A DNA stretch of 64,000 nt from Thalassomonas haliotis. Lineage in GTDB: Bacteria; Pseudomonadota; Gammaproteobacteria; Enterobacterales; Alteromonadaceae. The stretch lies in NCBI RefSeq assembly GCF_028657945.1, contig NZ_CP059693.1, forward strand, positions 1,488,001-1,552,000. The letters run 5' to 3'. Made by a program: the position numbers and the translations under genes. The notes beneath the pieces were generated by a model that was not told the origin of the DNA, ran no database searches, and worked only from the letters and a program-made list of their open reading frames with translations. Positions 46,423 through 56,300 of this stretch are shown here, piece after piece; position 1 is the first letter of the stretch, and the number at the start of each line of letters is the position of its first letter.

Positions 46423-48491
46423 ATCTTGGTTTAATGAGCGTTGATATCAAAGGAAAGCAGCAACAGCAGGAAGCTAAACGTCTTCATTGGTTTGGTGGCC
46501 TGTTTGTGGTGTTGTCGATCACAGGCTTTGTCAACTGGTTGTTTTTCCCTTTAGCTCCCTTTCTCGAACAACTGCTCTCCCTGATCCATGCCGTGGCGGG
46601 GGGGCTTTTTTCCGTCGTTTTTTGCTTTTATAGCTTGAGTCATTTTCGCCGGACCTTAGGTTTTCGCCGCCCGGTGATATTGACCATAGGGCTGATGTTA
46701 TCCCTGGTGATACTTTACTTGGTTGTCAGCGGTCACTTACTTATTTTTACCGGCGTGCTCGAACGTATTATCTGGCTCAAGGATTCCCATTTGTGGCTGT
46801 CGCTGGTCACGGTATTTTTGGTGTTTGTCCATGTACTTTTTCACTACCTGAGTTTTCCCGAACGCAGAAGACTGGTGGTGCCGTCGAGGTTTGTCACCCT
46901 TTCCCCGGCCATCAACGGCACCATTTTAAAAACCCTTACCCTGGCAACGGTAGCGGCCCTGCTGGTGTTGATACTGGATAATATCACTAAGCCGGCGGCT
47001 GATGATGTCTTTATCGAGGATTATCAATATAACTACGGCGCCAGTCCTTTTGCCCCCAGTCTGGCGCAAACGAAAAATAATGAATTTATCCGCAAACGGG
47101 ATATTGCCGGCTCTATGCGGTGCATAGCTTGCCACCAGGCCTCTGGCGAGCAGTGGCTGGCATCCGCCCACCGCCATGCCGCCGACGATCCTACCTATGT
47201 CAGAAATGTTAACCTGCTGCAAAAGTCCAGGGGGACCAGCGCCACCCGTTATTGCGAAGGGTGCCATTCCCCGGTGGCGTTGTTAACCGGCCAGCTCACC
47301 GCCGGCGGACAGCATGCCGGGGTGCCCGGAACTATCGCCAATTTCGAAGGGGTGGGGTGTATGTCCTGCCATGGTATTCGCTCAATCACCAGCGCCGAAG
47401 GGGTGGCCAGCTATCATTTTACTCCGCGCAGCGATTATTTATTTGAACATAGCAGCAGCCCTGTTTTGTCTTTTATTAATGAGCAATTGATCAAACTCAG
47501 GCCGGCGCTGCATAAAAAAGAGCTGTTGCCTGGGGTGCAACAAACTTCCCAATATTGCGGCTCCTGCCATAGCCAGTTTATGGATAAATCCATGAACAAC
47601 TGGGGCTGGGTCAAAATGCAGGATGAGTACCAGGCCTGGGCGACCAGCAAGTTTAACCTGGCGAAAGATCCGCGTTTTATCCACCCAAAAAACAAGCAAT
47701 GCCAGGATTGCCATATGCAGAAGATCGCCGGGCAGGACATGGCGGCCGACAGCGAGGGTAAGATCAATTCCCATTATTTTGTCGGCGCCAATGTTATGCT
47801 GGCACGCCAGTTTGGCAATGAAGATCTTTATCAGCTCACGGTGGATTTTCTCCAGCAGGATAAGGTTAACCTGACGATAGAGCCGCCGGAAGACAAACTT
47901 TCCCGGCAAAACTCCCTTTATGTCAGCTCAGATCAGCGTACCGTACAGAATTATCCGGTTGCCTTATACCGGGGAGAGCGGGCGAAAATTACCGTTTTGG
48001 TGAGCAACCAGGGCGTCGGCCATAACTTTCCCGGCGGGGCGATTGATTTAAACGAGGCCTGGATCGATTTTGATATCTATGACGGCGCCGGACAACTGGT
48101 TTATCGCCGGGGTGACCTGCTGGCCAATGGCGAGATTGAACCTCTGGCCACTGTATATAAGGAAGTTGCAATAGACAGGTTCGGCAAAGAGGTATGGCGC
48201 CATGATTTATTCAATATGGTGGGGCGCAGTTATGTCAATGTTATTCCGTCCGGCAGTACCGATATTGTCAACTTTGAATTTGATATTCCCGACTGGGCAA
48301 CCTCGCCGCTAAGCATCTCGGCAACCTTAAAGCTACGTAAGCTCAATCAGAAATATTATGACTGGGTTAATGAACAGGAAGCAGTTAAAGCGAATCCCAT
48401 TATTGATATCACCCGGGATGCCATCAAGGTCCCCCTGCTTAAAGTGCCGGCGGTGATGAGCGAGCAACAAGAGCGGCTAACTGCCGAATAG
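46416..48491 (+). CDS. Membrane-bound pentaheme cytochrome c
   Basis: A 691-residue protein with about five N-terminal helices (residues 20-190) and a large periplasmic domain carrying five CxxCH haem motifs: CIACH, CEGCH, CMSCH, CGSCH and CQDCH (roughly residues 235-435). A beta-rich C-terminus follows (HNFPGGAIDLNEAW...). Such a layout suits electron transfer between a quinone pool and periplasmic acceptors; the redox partner is not in the window. The start could be ATG 46434. It converges with the FG-GAP protein, 53 bases apart. Confidence 0.88.
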   Translation: MLYLGLMSVDIKGKQQQQEAKRLHWFGGLFVVLSITGFVNWLFFPLAPFLEQLLSLIHAVAGGLFSVVFCFYSLSHFRRTLGFRRPVILTIGLMLSLVILYLVVSGHLLIFTGVLERIIWLKDSHLWLSLVTVFLVFVHVLFHYLSFPERRRLVVPSRFVTLSPAINGTILKTLTLATVAALLVLILDNITKPAADDVFIEDYQYNYGASPFAPSLAQTKNNEFIRKRDIAGSMRCIACHQASGEQWLASAHRHAADDPTYVRNVNLLQKSRGTSATRYCEGCHSPVALLTGQLTAGGQHAGVPGTIANFEGVGCMSCHGIRSITSAEGVASYHFTPRSDYLFEHSSSPVLSFINEQLIKLRPALHKKELLPGVQQTSQYCGSCHSQFMDKSMNNWGWVKMQDEYQAWATSKFNLAKDPRFIHPKNKQCQDCHMQKIAGQDMAADSEGKINSHYFVGANVMLARQFGNEDLYQLTVDFLQQDKVNLTIEPPEDKLSRQNSLYVSSDQRTVQNYPVALYRGERAKITVLVSNQGVGHNFPGGAIDLNEAWIDFDIYDGAGQLVYRRGDLLANGEIEPLATVYKEVAIDRFGKEVWRHDLFNMVGRSYVNVIPSGSTDIVNFEFDIPDWATSPLSISATLKLRKLNQKYYDWVNEQEAVKANPIIDITRDAIKVPLLKVPAVMSEQQERLTAE

Positions 48492-48544
48492 CAGACTGAA
48501 ATATCCTGCCATTGAGGCGGCTTTTTTCTCTGTTCAATAAAGAA

Positions 48545-51500
48545 TTAATCGGCAATCAGCTGGCTGATATTTTGCAGCTCTTTATTGAGTTTATTTCTAT
48601 TGCCATCAAGCCAGTCCTTATCGAGTTTTTTCTTTTGCTGCAAGCTTATCGCCATAAAGGCATTAAGCCAGGCTTGGCTTATTTGCCGCCTGCCAATCAG
48701 GCGGTAACTGTTATTAACGTGCAGTAAGTTGATTAGTTGTGCGAGTTGCTGCGCCTTATCCGTGATTGCTGTGTTCTCGGTCGAATGTTCGTTTGAAGCC
48801 ATTAACGACTTGCTGGCGCTAAAAAGTTTTTGGCTGAATATACGTTGCAGGGTTTTATCTGAGGATAGCAGCTGGTATATCAGTTTCTCGGGTGACTTGT
48901 TGCTTATTGAGATGAGCTCTGCTGCTGATATTTTCGGGCTGAGTTGCAGGGCTCGTTCGCAGCTGGGGGAGATGCTTTTGCGAATAGAGCATTGGTAAGC
49001 GAGCTGGTAGGGGGATGAAGTACGGCCATTAAATAAAGCCGCTGAATCAGGTCTTTTCTCCGCTGTTTTCAGCATTTCAACTAATTTGCTGCTGGAAACA
49101 TAGGGCAGCAGCCAGCCCTTGTCTGCTGAGTGGTGTGTGGCAATAAAAGCATAGGCATCTATGGTGTCGGCTGCCAGTTGATGCCATCTTCTTGTTATTC
49201 GCTCAATTTGTTGCGGGTTTCTTGCGGTTAGTTTGGCTATCGCGGTACTTTTTTCATCCTGTGTGTTGGCTGTTATCAGTTCAAACAGCAGGGCGCTTTG
49301 GTAATGCGCGGCAAGAGGTGACTGGCTATATGCCTTGATCAACTCTGCGACGGATTTTTTGGCCTGTCCTGAAACGGTTAACTGTTTGCCTTGTTCAGCG
49401 TCGCTATTGTATTTGTCGAGTATGACTTTATCCGGGTGTAAGGCAAATAGCGCCAGATCTGCGGTGTTTAACCTTAGCTCAAGTTGATTAGCATCATCTG
49501 TGTTGGCCATTTTATAGGAGGCGATAATACATTCTGCCTTGAGCATGGGATCCTGGCTTGATTCACATAGCGCTTTAAGCTGAGTGCGGGCTTTGGCATA
49601 TTTTAGCTGGCCCAGGGTGCGTACTACGGCTGCCGGGATTAATGCACTTTGGGGGGGGGTCCCTGGGGCGGCTTGCTCCGCCTCAGCTAGTTCCTTTTCA
49701 GATAACAGCGACAACAAAGAATGACCTATGCTGGTATCTTCACTGGCCCCGAGGGCATATAAACCGCAAATGGTGATATTGGCATTCCCGCTGCCGGTCA
49801 GGCGGCGCAATAACGGGGCTTTGAGCAATTGTTTGGACTCGGGGGCGATTTCTTCTTCCCAGAACCAGTGATGGATTTGCTCGCTTAACCGGCAAAATTG
49901 CTGTTCTTCCAGCTTATCTATTAAGGTGAGCATAGGGGCAATAAAGACAGAGCTTTCTGATTTACCGATTAAAGCAATAATGTTTTGCCATAAAGCAGCG
50001 ACTTGCCTTTGCTGAATGCCTTTATTTTCCATCGCCAGGGTTTGCGTCAGCAGCCAGCTGATCAGGGTGATATGCTCCCGGCTTTGGCTGAAGCTTTTAT
50101 CTTTATCGCTCATTTTGTAATGCAGCAAGCGGCCCGAGACTTGCTCCAGTGCTTTAACATTTTGGGGCGGCAGCTTGGCCAGTTCGGCTAATAAGGATTC
50201 AGTATCTTTCTCTAACAGCGCGGTGAGTCCGGCATATGCTTCCTGCTTATCCGGCGCTGTGGTATTCGCCTTGTCCGGCAACGGGCTAATGCTTTGTTCT
50301 GCCAGGTCGACTTGATAAATCCTGTTGATCGCCAGGGAGGGGAAGGTCAGTGTTTCTCCCTTTTCTGAGGTGATCTCCAGCCGTTGCCTGGCCCGGTTAT
50401 CGGCTAAGCCGAAATGCAGTCTCTTGTGCTGGCCAGACAGGAAAGGTTGGGGCAAGCTATAAAACTGCCTTTTCTTAGGGGGAAAGCCAGCCCCGGGTTT
50501 AGGGGTTAAATCCGTGGCAGATAAATCCCAGCGGGAACCTTGACACAAGGGCTGCGGCCGGCAGATAAAGGAAAGCCAGTTATTGTCGGTACCGCCGTTG
50601 ATATATAAAGAGAAAAAGTCGTTATTGTTGTTAAAAACGAGATCAAGAAAGCCGTCGTTATTAAAATCCGCCAGTGCCGCTCCCCGTGACGATCTCGCCA
50701 AGGGCGGCGTTAATGCCTGCGCTGCGCTGATAAAACTGCCTTGCCCGGTTTGCAGTTTAATAGCGTTAACACTGCCCTGGGTTTTATAGGGGTTATTGAT
50801 ATGCGGGGTGATAAAGCCCCTGGCGCTGATAATATCATCGCGGCCGTCATTATTGATATCGCCGACAAGGCTGGCCCAGTGCTCGCTGGCATTGTCTTTT
50901 GTGCTATTGAGGCCCGAGTCCCAAGAGGTTTCCCGGTATTGCCTTTGCGCCGGGCTTTTTGTTTTCTCTGCGGCATGCGTTATCAGGGGGTAAAGGTGGA
51001 AACCGTCCCCCTGGTGCCGGGTCACCAGCAGTGCCGGCTGATCTTTTAAGGTCAGGGTATTGAGCTGGAGTGAGGGAGTTTTTATTCTTGCCAGCAAGGA
51101 GTAGGGGATTGCCGGGTTTTCTGTCGTGTTTGCTGCTTTTGCCGTGAGCCGGGAATTGGAGCCTGTGGCATTACTGATAAAAAAGTCGATAAAAAAGTCG
51201 ATAAAAAAGTCGCCGGGGGCAGGAGATAGCAAGGACCCGCTTTGTTTTGAAGCCTCAGGGCCGCTTTTGGGAAATAACAGCGGCAATGGCGTCAGGGCCA
51301 GGCTGCGGTCGATATTTTCCAGCTGTTGTAAGGGAAATGAATCCGGGTTGAGCTGAGCGCCGTTAAGTTCGTTGGTAAGGACAAAATTGGCCTGGCCGGC
51401 AAAGTTCTGGCTCTGGAACTGGGATAATTGCTGGTAGCCATAATCTTTGGCCCCGACCTTAATATCATTAAAGAAGGTGGTAAAAGCGGCGACAAAAATA

Positions 51501-52252
51501 TCTGAGCGTCCGTCCCGGTTCCAGTCCCATAAACTAATGGACATAGGCCAGGTTTGCCCGTGTTCCAGCGGAATGACCAGGGGGGTAAAGCTTTTGCCCC
51601 GGTTGTTGATAAGTAAGGTGATTTTTCCCAGGTTGCCAAAGACCAAATCGGGGAAGTCATCATTATTGAGGTCGCCGCTGGCACAGCCGTAACCGGACAG
51701 GGTTAGCTGCTCCTTCTTTTGAGAGAGGTTTTGAGGAAGGCTTTGGAAAATGCTTCGGCTGATATCGCGAAAATAATCGCCGTCAATATTCTGGTATAAC
51801 TTGCCAGCGCTGCTGTTTTTCCACCAGTGTTTTTTGCCGTAACGCCGGGTATTGCCGTTGCCGCCGACAATAAAGATATCGTCAAAATTATCCCGGTTAA
51901 AATCGAGAATACAGACTCCGCTGCCGTAACTGTTGGTGATGCCGGTGAGTTTTTTGGCGCGGTCCTGATGCTCGAAAATGATCCCTTTGCTGGCTGCGGA
52001 CTCGATAAATACCGGGACCGGGGGATTAATTGCCGTTTTATCTTTTTTGCTATTGGCAGAGCCTTCAGCAAGTAAAGAGCCTTCAGCAAGTAAAGAGCCT
52101 TCAGCAAGTAAAGAGCCTTCAGCGGGTAAAGAGCCTTCAGCAAGTAAAGAGCCATCAGCAAGTAAAGAGTCAGAACCCCCGAGCTGGGACTTGGTTGAAA
52201 AGAATATCAAACCGGTTAAAAAAAATACGGTTACCGCAATTGTCTTTTTCAC
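48545..52252 (-). CDS. Large exported FG-GAP/UnbV (CRTAC1-like) protein
   Basis: A 1235-residue protein with GTG start (AAGGAA upstream) and a signal-like N-terminus (KTIAVTVFFLTGLIFFSTKS). Six SLLAEG-type repeats lie at residues 28-65. Residues 80-600 have FG-GAP/VCBS-type calcium-binding motifs (LDFNRDNFDDIFIVGGNG, WDWNRDGRSDIFVAAF, ADFNNDGFLDLVFNNNN). An ASPIC/UnbV segment (about 595-655, HFGLADNRARQRLEI) follows, and the C-terminal half looks like helical repeats. The gene contains three slippage-prone tracts (see repeats). Role unknown; relatives are secreted calcium-binding proteins. Confidence 0.85.
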   Translation of the reverse strand: MKKTIAVTVFFLTGLIFFSTKSQLGGSDSLLADGSLLAEGSLPAEGSLLAEGSLLAEGSLLAEGSANSKKDKTAINPPVPVFIESAASKGIIFEHQDRAKKLTGITNSYGSGVCILDFNRDNFDDIFIVGGNGNTRRYGKKHWWKNSSAGKLYQNIDGDYFRDISRSIFQSLPQNLSQKKEQLTLSGYGCASGDLNNDDFPDLVFGNLGKITLLINNRGKSFTPLVIPLEHGQTWPMSISLWDWNRDGRSDIFVAAFTTFFNDIKVGAKDYGYQQLSQFQSQNFAGQANFVLTNELNGAQLNPDSFPLQQLENIDRSLALTPLPLLFPKSGPEASKQSGSLLSPAPGDFFIDFFIDFFISNATGSNSRLTAKAANTTENPAIPYSLLARIKTPSLQLNTLTLKDQPALLVTRHQGDGFHLYPLITHAAEKTKSPAQRQYRETSWDSGLNSTKDNASEHWASLVGDINNDGRDDIISARGFITPHINNPYKTQGSVNAIKLQTGQGSFISAAQALTPPLARSSRGAALADFNNDGFLDLVFNNNNDFFSLYINGGTDNNWLSFICRPQPLCQGSRWDLSATDLTPKPGAGFPPKKRQFYSLPQPFLSGQHKRLHFGLADNRARQRLEITSEKGETLTFPSLAINRIYQVDLAEQSISPLPDKANTTAPDKQEAYAGLTALLEKDTESLLAELAKLPPQNVKALEQVSGRLLHYKMSDKDKSFSQSREHITLISWLLTQTLAMENKGIQQRQVAALWQNIIALIGKSESSVFIAPMLTLIDKLEEQQFCRLSEQIHHWFWEEEIAPESKQLLKAPLLRRLTGSGNANITICGLYALGASEDTSIGHSLLSLLSEKELAEAEQAAPGTPPQSALIPAAVVRTLGQLKYAKARTQLKALCESSQDPMLKAECIIASYKMANTDDANQLELRLNTADLALFALHPDKVILDKYNSDAEQGKQLTVSGQAKKSVAELIKAYSQSPLAAHYQSALLFELITANTQDEKSTAIAKLTARNPQQIERITRRWHQLAADTIDAYAFIATHHSADKGWLLPYVSSSKLVEMLKTAEKRPDSAALFNGRTSSPYQLAYQCSIRKSISPSCERALQLSPKISAAELISISNKSPEKLIYQLLSSDKTLQRIFSQKLFSASKSLMASNEHSTENTAITDKAQQLAQLINLLHVNNSYRLIGRRQISQAWLNAFMAISLQQKKKLDKDWLDGNRNKLNKELQNISQLIAD
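49651..49659 (-). repeat. Run of nine Gs within the FG-GAP gene
   Basis: Nine consecutive Gs on the plus strand (C9 in the coding strand) in the CDS. Tracts of this length slip readily and a one-base change would truncate the protein by about 370 residues. Confidence 0.8.
51176..51211 (-). repeat. Three 12-bp tandem repeats in the FG-GAP gene
   Basis: The unit GATAAAAAAGTC occurs three times in a row and encodes a repeated FIDF block within the coding frame. Copy change would keep the frame. Confidence 0.85.
52061..52168 (-). repeat. Six 18-bp tandem repeats encoding SLLAEG
   Basis: Six contiguous 18-bp units (GCCTTCAGCAAGTAAAGA on the plus strand; units 4 and 6 vary) lie just after the signal peptide of the FG-GAP protein. 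They keep the frame, so copy number would change linker length. Confidence 0.9.
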
Positions 52253-52618
52253 GCTAATTCCTTTTGCCCGGGAAAAGTAACCAAGAATTTCCCCTCTCCA
52301 GACGCTGATAAATCAGGGGGGTGCATTACACCGATAAACAGTAACAAAAATTTAACCGTAAAGTTACTTAAAAATTGTGAATATTTTTGTTACATTTGTG
52401 TTCACAAAACGTACAGACTAGTGTAATGTTTTTTATGATTAAAAGACAAACATTTAAAATATGTTTTCTGTCGGCTCTAAAACGGCTTTTTCTTATAAAG
52501 AGATATAAAGCATTAATAATGAATGATAAGCCGTACTTTTAAACGCTAACATTTAAGCGTTAAATAGCCGGATGTTGTAATGGAAATGTAAAAACAAAAA
52601 TAATAAAAGGGAGTTTTC
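52253..52618. other. Intergenic region with divergent promoters
   Basis: A 366-bp AT-rich region between the minus-strand FG-GAP gene and the PEP-CTERM gene. It has inverted repeats AACGCT-N8-AGCGTT (52542-52561) and ATTTAA-GCG-TTAAAT (52551-52565) and no ORF of interest. Confidence 0.5.
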
Positions 52619-53245
52619 ATGACTAAGTTTAACCTGCTTGTTTTTATCCAGCTGCTGTTTTTTTCCTGCTTTAGCCAGGCTTCACTGATCTCCTTTGGCG
52701 AATTTAGCAACTCTTTGGGGGACTGGCACGACGCCAGCGCCAACGGCAGTGTTTTTGCCGAAGACGGCGTTGCCAAACTGGCATCGGGCAGCGGAAACTC
52801 CCCTTATTCCTCGGTATTGGTATTAGGTGATGACGGCAACTTTGCCTTTAACGATGCACTTTTGATCGACAGCGTTAATACCCTGCTTCATTTTGATTTA
52901 TGGTTTTTTGAATCGGAAAAGGATAATTCGGAAAGCGGCAGCTCTTCTTTTACCGACAATATCAGCCTGGCAGTATATGACGCTGTCGACAGCAGCTTTG
53001 ATATTTTGATGCAAAATATCAATGTTAGCGCCCTGCAAACCACGTTTACCCTGGACTTGTCCGCCTTAGCCGGGCGTTATGTTGCCTTTTCTTTTGAACT
53101 GGCAGATGAAAATGACGGTTATAATGCCGTATTTGCCCTGGATAATGTCTTTTTAAGCTCGGCAACCTCAGTGCCGGAGCCATCGAGTCTGCTGTTGTTC
53201 TTTGCCCTGCTTATTCCGGTGTTTGGCCGGAAACATCTCATATAA
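52619..53245 (+). CDS. PEP-CTERM sorting domain protein
   Basis: A 208-residue exported protein with a signal peptide (about 1-20, CFSQA-SL), a beta-rich middle that suits an adhesin or matrix protein, and a C-terminal PEP-CTERM signal: SVPEPSS followed by a hydrophobic helix (LLLFFALLIPVF) and GRKHLI. Exosortase-family enzymes process such tails; none is in the window. GGGAG precedes the ATG. Function is not identified. Confidence 0.9.
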   Translation: MTKFNLLVFIQLLFFSCFSQASLISFGEFSNSLGDWHDASANGSVFAEDGVAKLASGSGNSPYSSVLVLGDDGNFAFNDALLIDSVNTLLHFDLWFFESEKDNSESGSSSFTDNISLAVYDAVDSSFDILMQNINVSALQTTFTLDLSALAGRYVAFSFELADENDGYNAVFALDNVFLSSATSVPEPSSLLLFFALLIPVFGRKHLI

Positions 53246-53343
53246 ATCAATGTTCGGGTGAATCCTCACCCGAAAGTGAATCCTATTAAAATAACTCTGG
53301 TGTCAATGCGCTATTTATAGTGCGGCTTTTAGGGAGAAAAAGT

Positions 53344-56300
53344 TTGAATACTATCAAGGAAGTCTGTCGCTGGTTAAGCCTGACATTTTTTTTGTTTATT
53401 ACTCAACAAACATTTGCCAGTGCTGCCGGGCCCTTAGGTGACTGGATGGTCAAAGGGGGGCTTGAGGTTGAAATGGGCAACCCGGTGCGCAGCCGGCGCT
53501 CTCCCGATGCAAGCGTAGATGTCAGGCTGGTCAACAGTTCGAATGAGGCCGTCAGCGGGCCGGTGCGTTTAGTGATCGACACCCTGACTCCGGATCTGGT
53601 CAGCATCAGCAACGGTGAAGGAGAGCTTGAAGGCAAGGTTTACTTTACCCTGATAGCCGAAGACAGCCAGTTATTACCCGGGGACAGCAGCGAAGTAAAA
53701 ACCCTGGTGGTTAGCGGCGGCGGCGACAATATTTTTGAAATGGCCGCTATCGCCTATGTGCCTAAACCGGTAAATACCCTGGTGGTGGACATTACTTCTC
53801 CCGACACCCTGCTCACCGTCGGCAGCTCACCTGTGTTGGTGTCCGGTACTATCAATACCCCCGAAGCCCAGCTGACCTTAAACGGTGTTGTGGTTAATCA
53901 CAACAGCGGTACTTTTAGCGCCAGTGTTGAACTGGTGGAAGGCTTTAATACGTTAGTTGCCCGGGCAACCACATCAGACGGCCAGCAAGTGACCGACTCC
54001 ATAGTTATTTCCCTGGATTTAACTCCTCCCTATCTGACCATAGAATCCCATCAGCAAGATCAGGAAGTCTATAGCGACAAGATCACTGTGACCGGGCTGG
54101 TAAATGACATTGTCCGCGGCACGGTAGAAGCCGAGCAGGCCAGGGTGGAAGTTAACGGCATGCCTGCGGTGATCGCCAACCGGAGTTATGCCGCAATCGA
54201 TGTCCCGTTAACGGAAGGGGAAAATACCATTACCGTGACCGGGGTCGATCAGGCGGGCAACAGTGCCTCTGTCAGTCAGAACATTTTTTACAAACAGGTG
54301 CTCGGCGGTAAGCTGACCTTAGTCTCCGGGCAGGACCAGAGTGCTGAAATAGGCAAACCGCTGGCAAATCCCTTGTCGGTAAAACTTATTGATGGCCAGG
54401 GGGCGGCTGTACCGGATGAAACCGTGGTCTTTAGGGTAACCCAGGGGGCCGGTATTGTCGGTGCAGACACAGATGCTTATGGCCGGGCGGTGATCGTAAC
54501 CACAGATGCCCAGGGCATGGCGAGTACGGTTTATCAGCTGGGTTACCGTACCGGTGTTGCCAACCATAAGGTAAAAGCCAAGGTGGTGGGTTATGAAAAT
54601 GAAATTATTTTCCATGCCTCGGCCACTTCGGTTACCGGCGACAAGATCAGTATCAACTCAGGCAACAATCAGCGGGGGATTGCCGGGCAAAACCTGCCGG
54701 CACCTTTTGTGGTGGCGGTTACCGACAGCGGCGCCAATACCGTTAACGGCGCCAGGGTGCGTTTTGATGTGTTAACCGGCGGCGGTAAATTTCAAAACGG
54801 CGAAAGCAGTTTCGAGGGAACGACCGACAGTGACGGCCGCCTTTCGGCGCAATTAACCCTGGGAGAGCTTGCCGGTATAGACGCCCAGCGGGTGCAGGCG
54901 ACCCTGATTGACGCGCCCGAGGGACAGACACTGACCGCAGGTTTTATGGCCACGGCTTTTGTCGCCGCAGATCCCGGGCAGACCAGGGTCACCGGCATAG
55001 TGCTGGATAACCAGGATACCCCGATCCCCGGGGTTACCGTACGTATCGAAGGTACCGACCGTATTGCTGCGACCAATGCCCAGGGCCAGTTTACCATTGC
55101 CCAGGCGCCTGTCGGGCCTGTGCATATAATTGCCGACGGCTCTACCGCCACAGTACCGGGAGAGTATCCGGCGTTAAGTTATCACCTGGTGACGGTTGCC
55201 GGGGTGGAAAATCCTTTGTCTGCGCCTATTTATATGGTGAAACTTGATACCGAAAATGCGGTATTGGCGGGCTCGCAGGATGCGGTATTAACCCTGGACA
55301 GCTACCCCGGTTTTAAACTGGAAATTGCCAAGGACTCGGTCACTTTCCCCGACGGCTCGCGCGAAGGTTATGTGTCTGTGACCGCGGTGAATGCCTCTAA
55401 GGTGCCTATGGCGCCCCCCAACGGCATGCAGCCCCAGTTTATTGTCACCATCCAGCCGGTGGGGGCGACTTTTGAGCCTGCCGCCAAGCTGACCTTACCG
55501 AATGTTGACGGCCATGCCCCCGGCGCCCAGGTGGAAATGTATTCTTTTGACCATGACCTGGAAGAGTTTGTCGCCATCGGCCTGGGCAGCGTCAGCGAAG
55601 ACGGCTCCATTGTCACCTCCAACCCCGGGGTTGGCGTGGTCAAAGCCGGCTGGCATTGCGGCTCACAGCCGGGAGGTTCCGGCTGTGCCCATAACTGTCC
55701 TACCTGTGAAAAGTGTGAGAACTGTGCCTGTGTCCCGGATCCTTCCCAGGATAATGTGCCCCTGGAGCAGCAAACTCCGGGGGATTGTCAGAAAAACCTT
55801 TGTAAAGGTCCCGAAGATGATCCCAGCGATGTCCCGACAGAAGACACCATAGAAGGGGATTGTAAAAAGCCAGGTTGTGACGGCGGCTCTGCCAATATGG
55901 CCAAAGATCCCGACGACAATGATATTAAAGCGGAAGATGCCACCTGTAAATTCTGCTCCGGCGGCAACCTGGAAAACAAACCGGATCAAACGCCGATCGA
56001 CGGGGAGGAATGTAAGGAATGTGTCGGCGGCGCCGAAAGCAATAAGGCCGACGGCACTGAGGTTGCAGGCGAGGAATGTAAGGAGTGTAAAGGGGGCCAG
56101 GTAGAAAATAAAGCCGACGGCACCGAAATCGAAGGGGAGGAATGTAAGGAATGTAAGGCGGGGCAGGTTGATAACAAGGCGGAAGGTTTTGTCCCGGACC
56201 AGAGCAACAAGTGTAAGATCTGTAAAGACGGCTCCCTGGTCAATAAAACCGATCCCGACCAATATACTCCTATCCCGGCAGATCCCAATATCACCCTGGA

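Noticed and set aside
51978-52280. Plus-strand frames of repeated SASKEP and QQVKSL blocks
   Set aside because: They are the opposite-strand shadows of the 18-bp repeat in the minus-strand FG-GAP gene.
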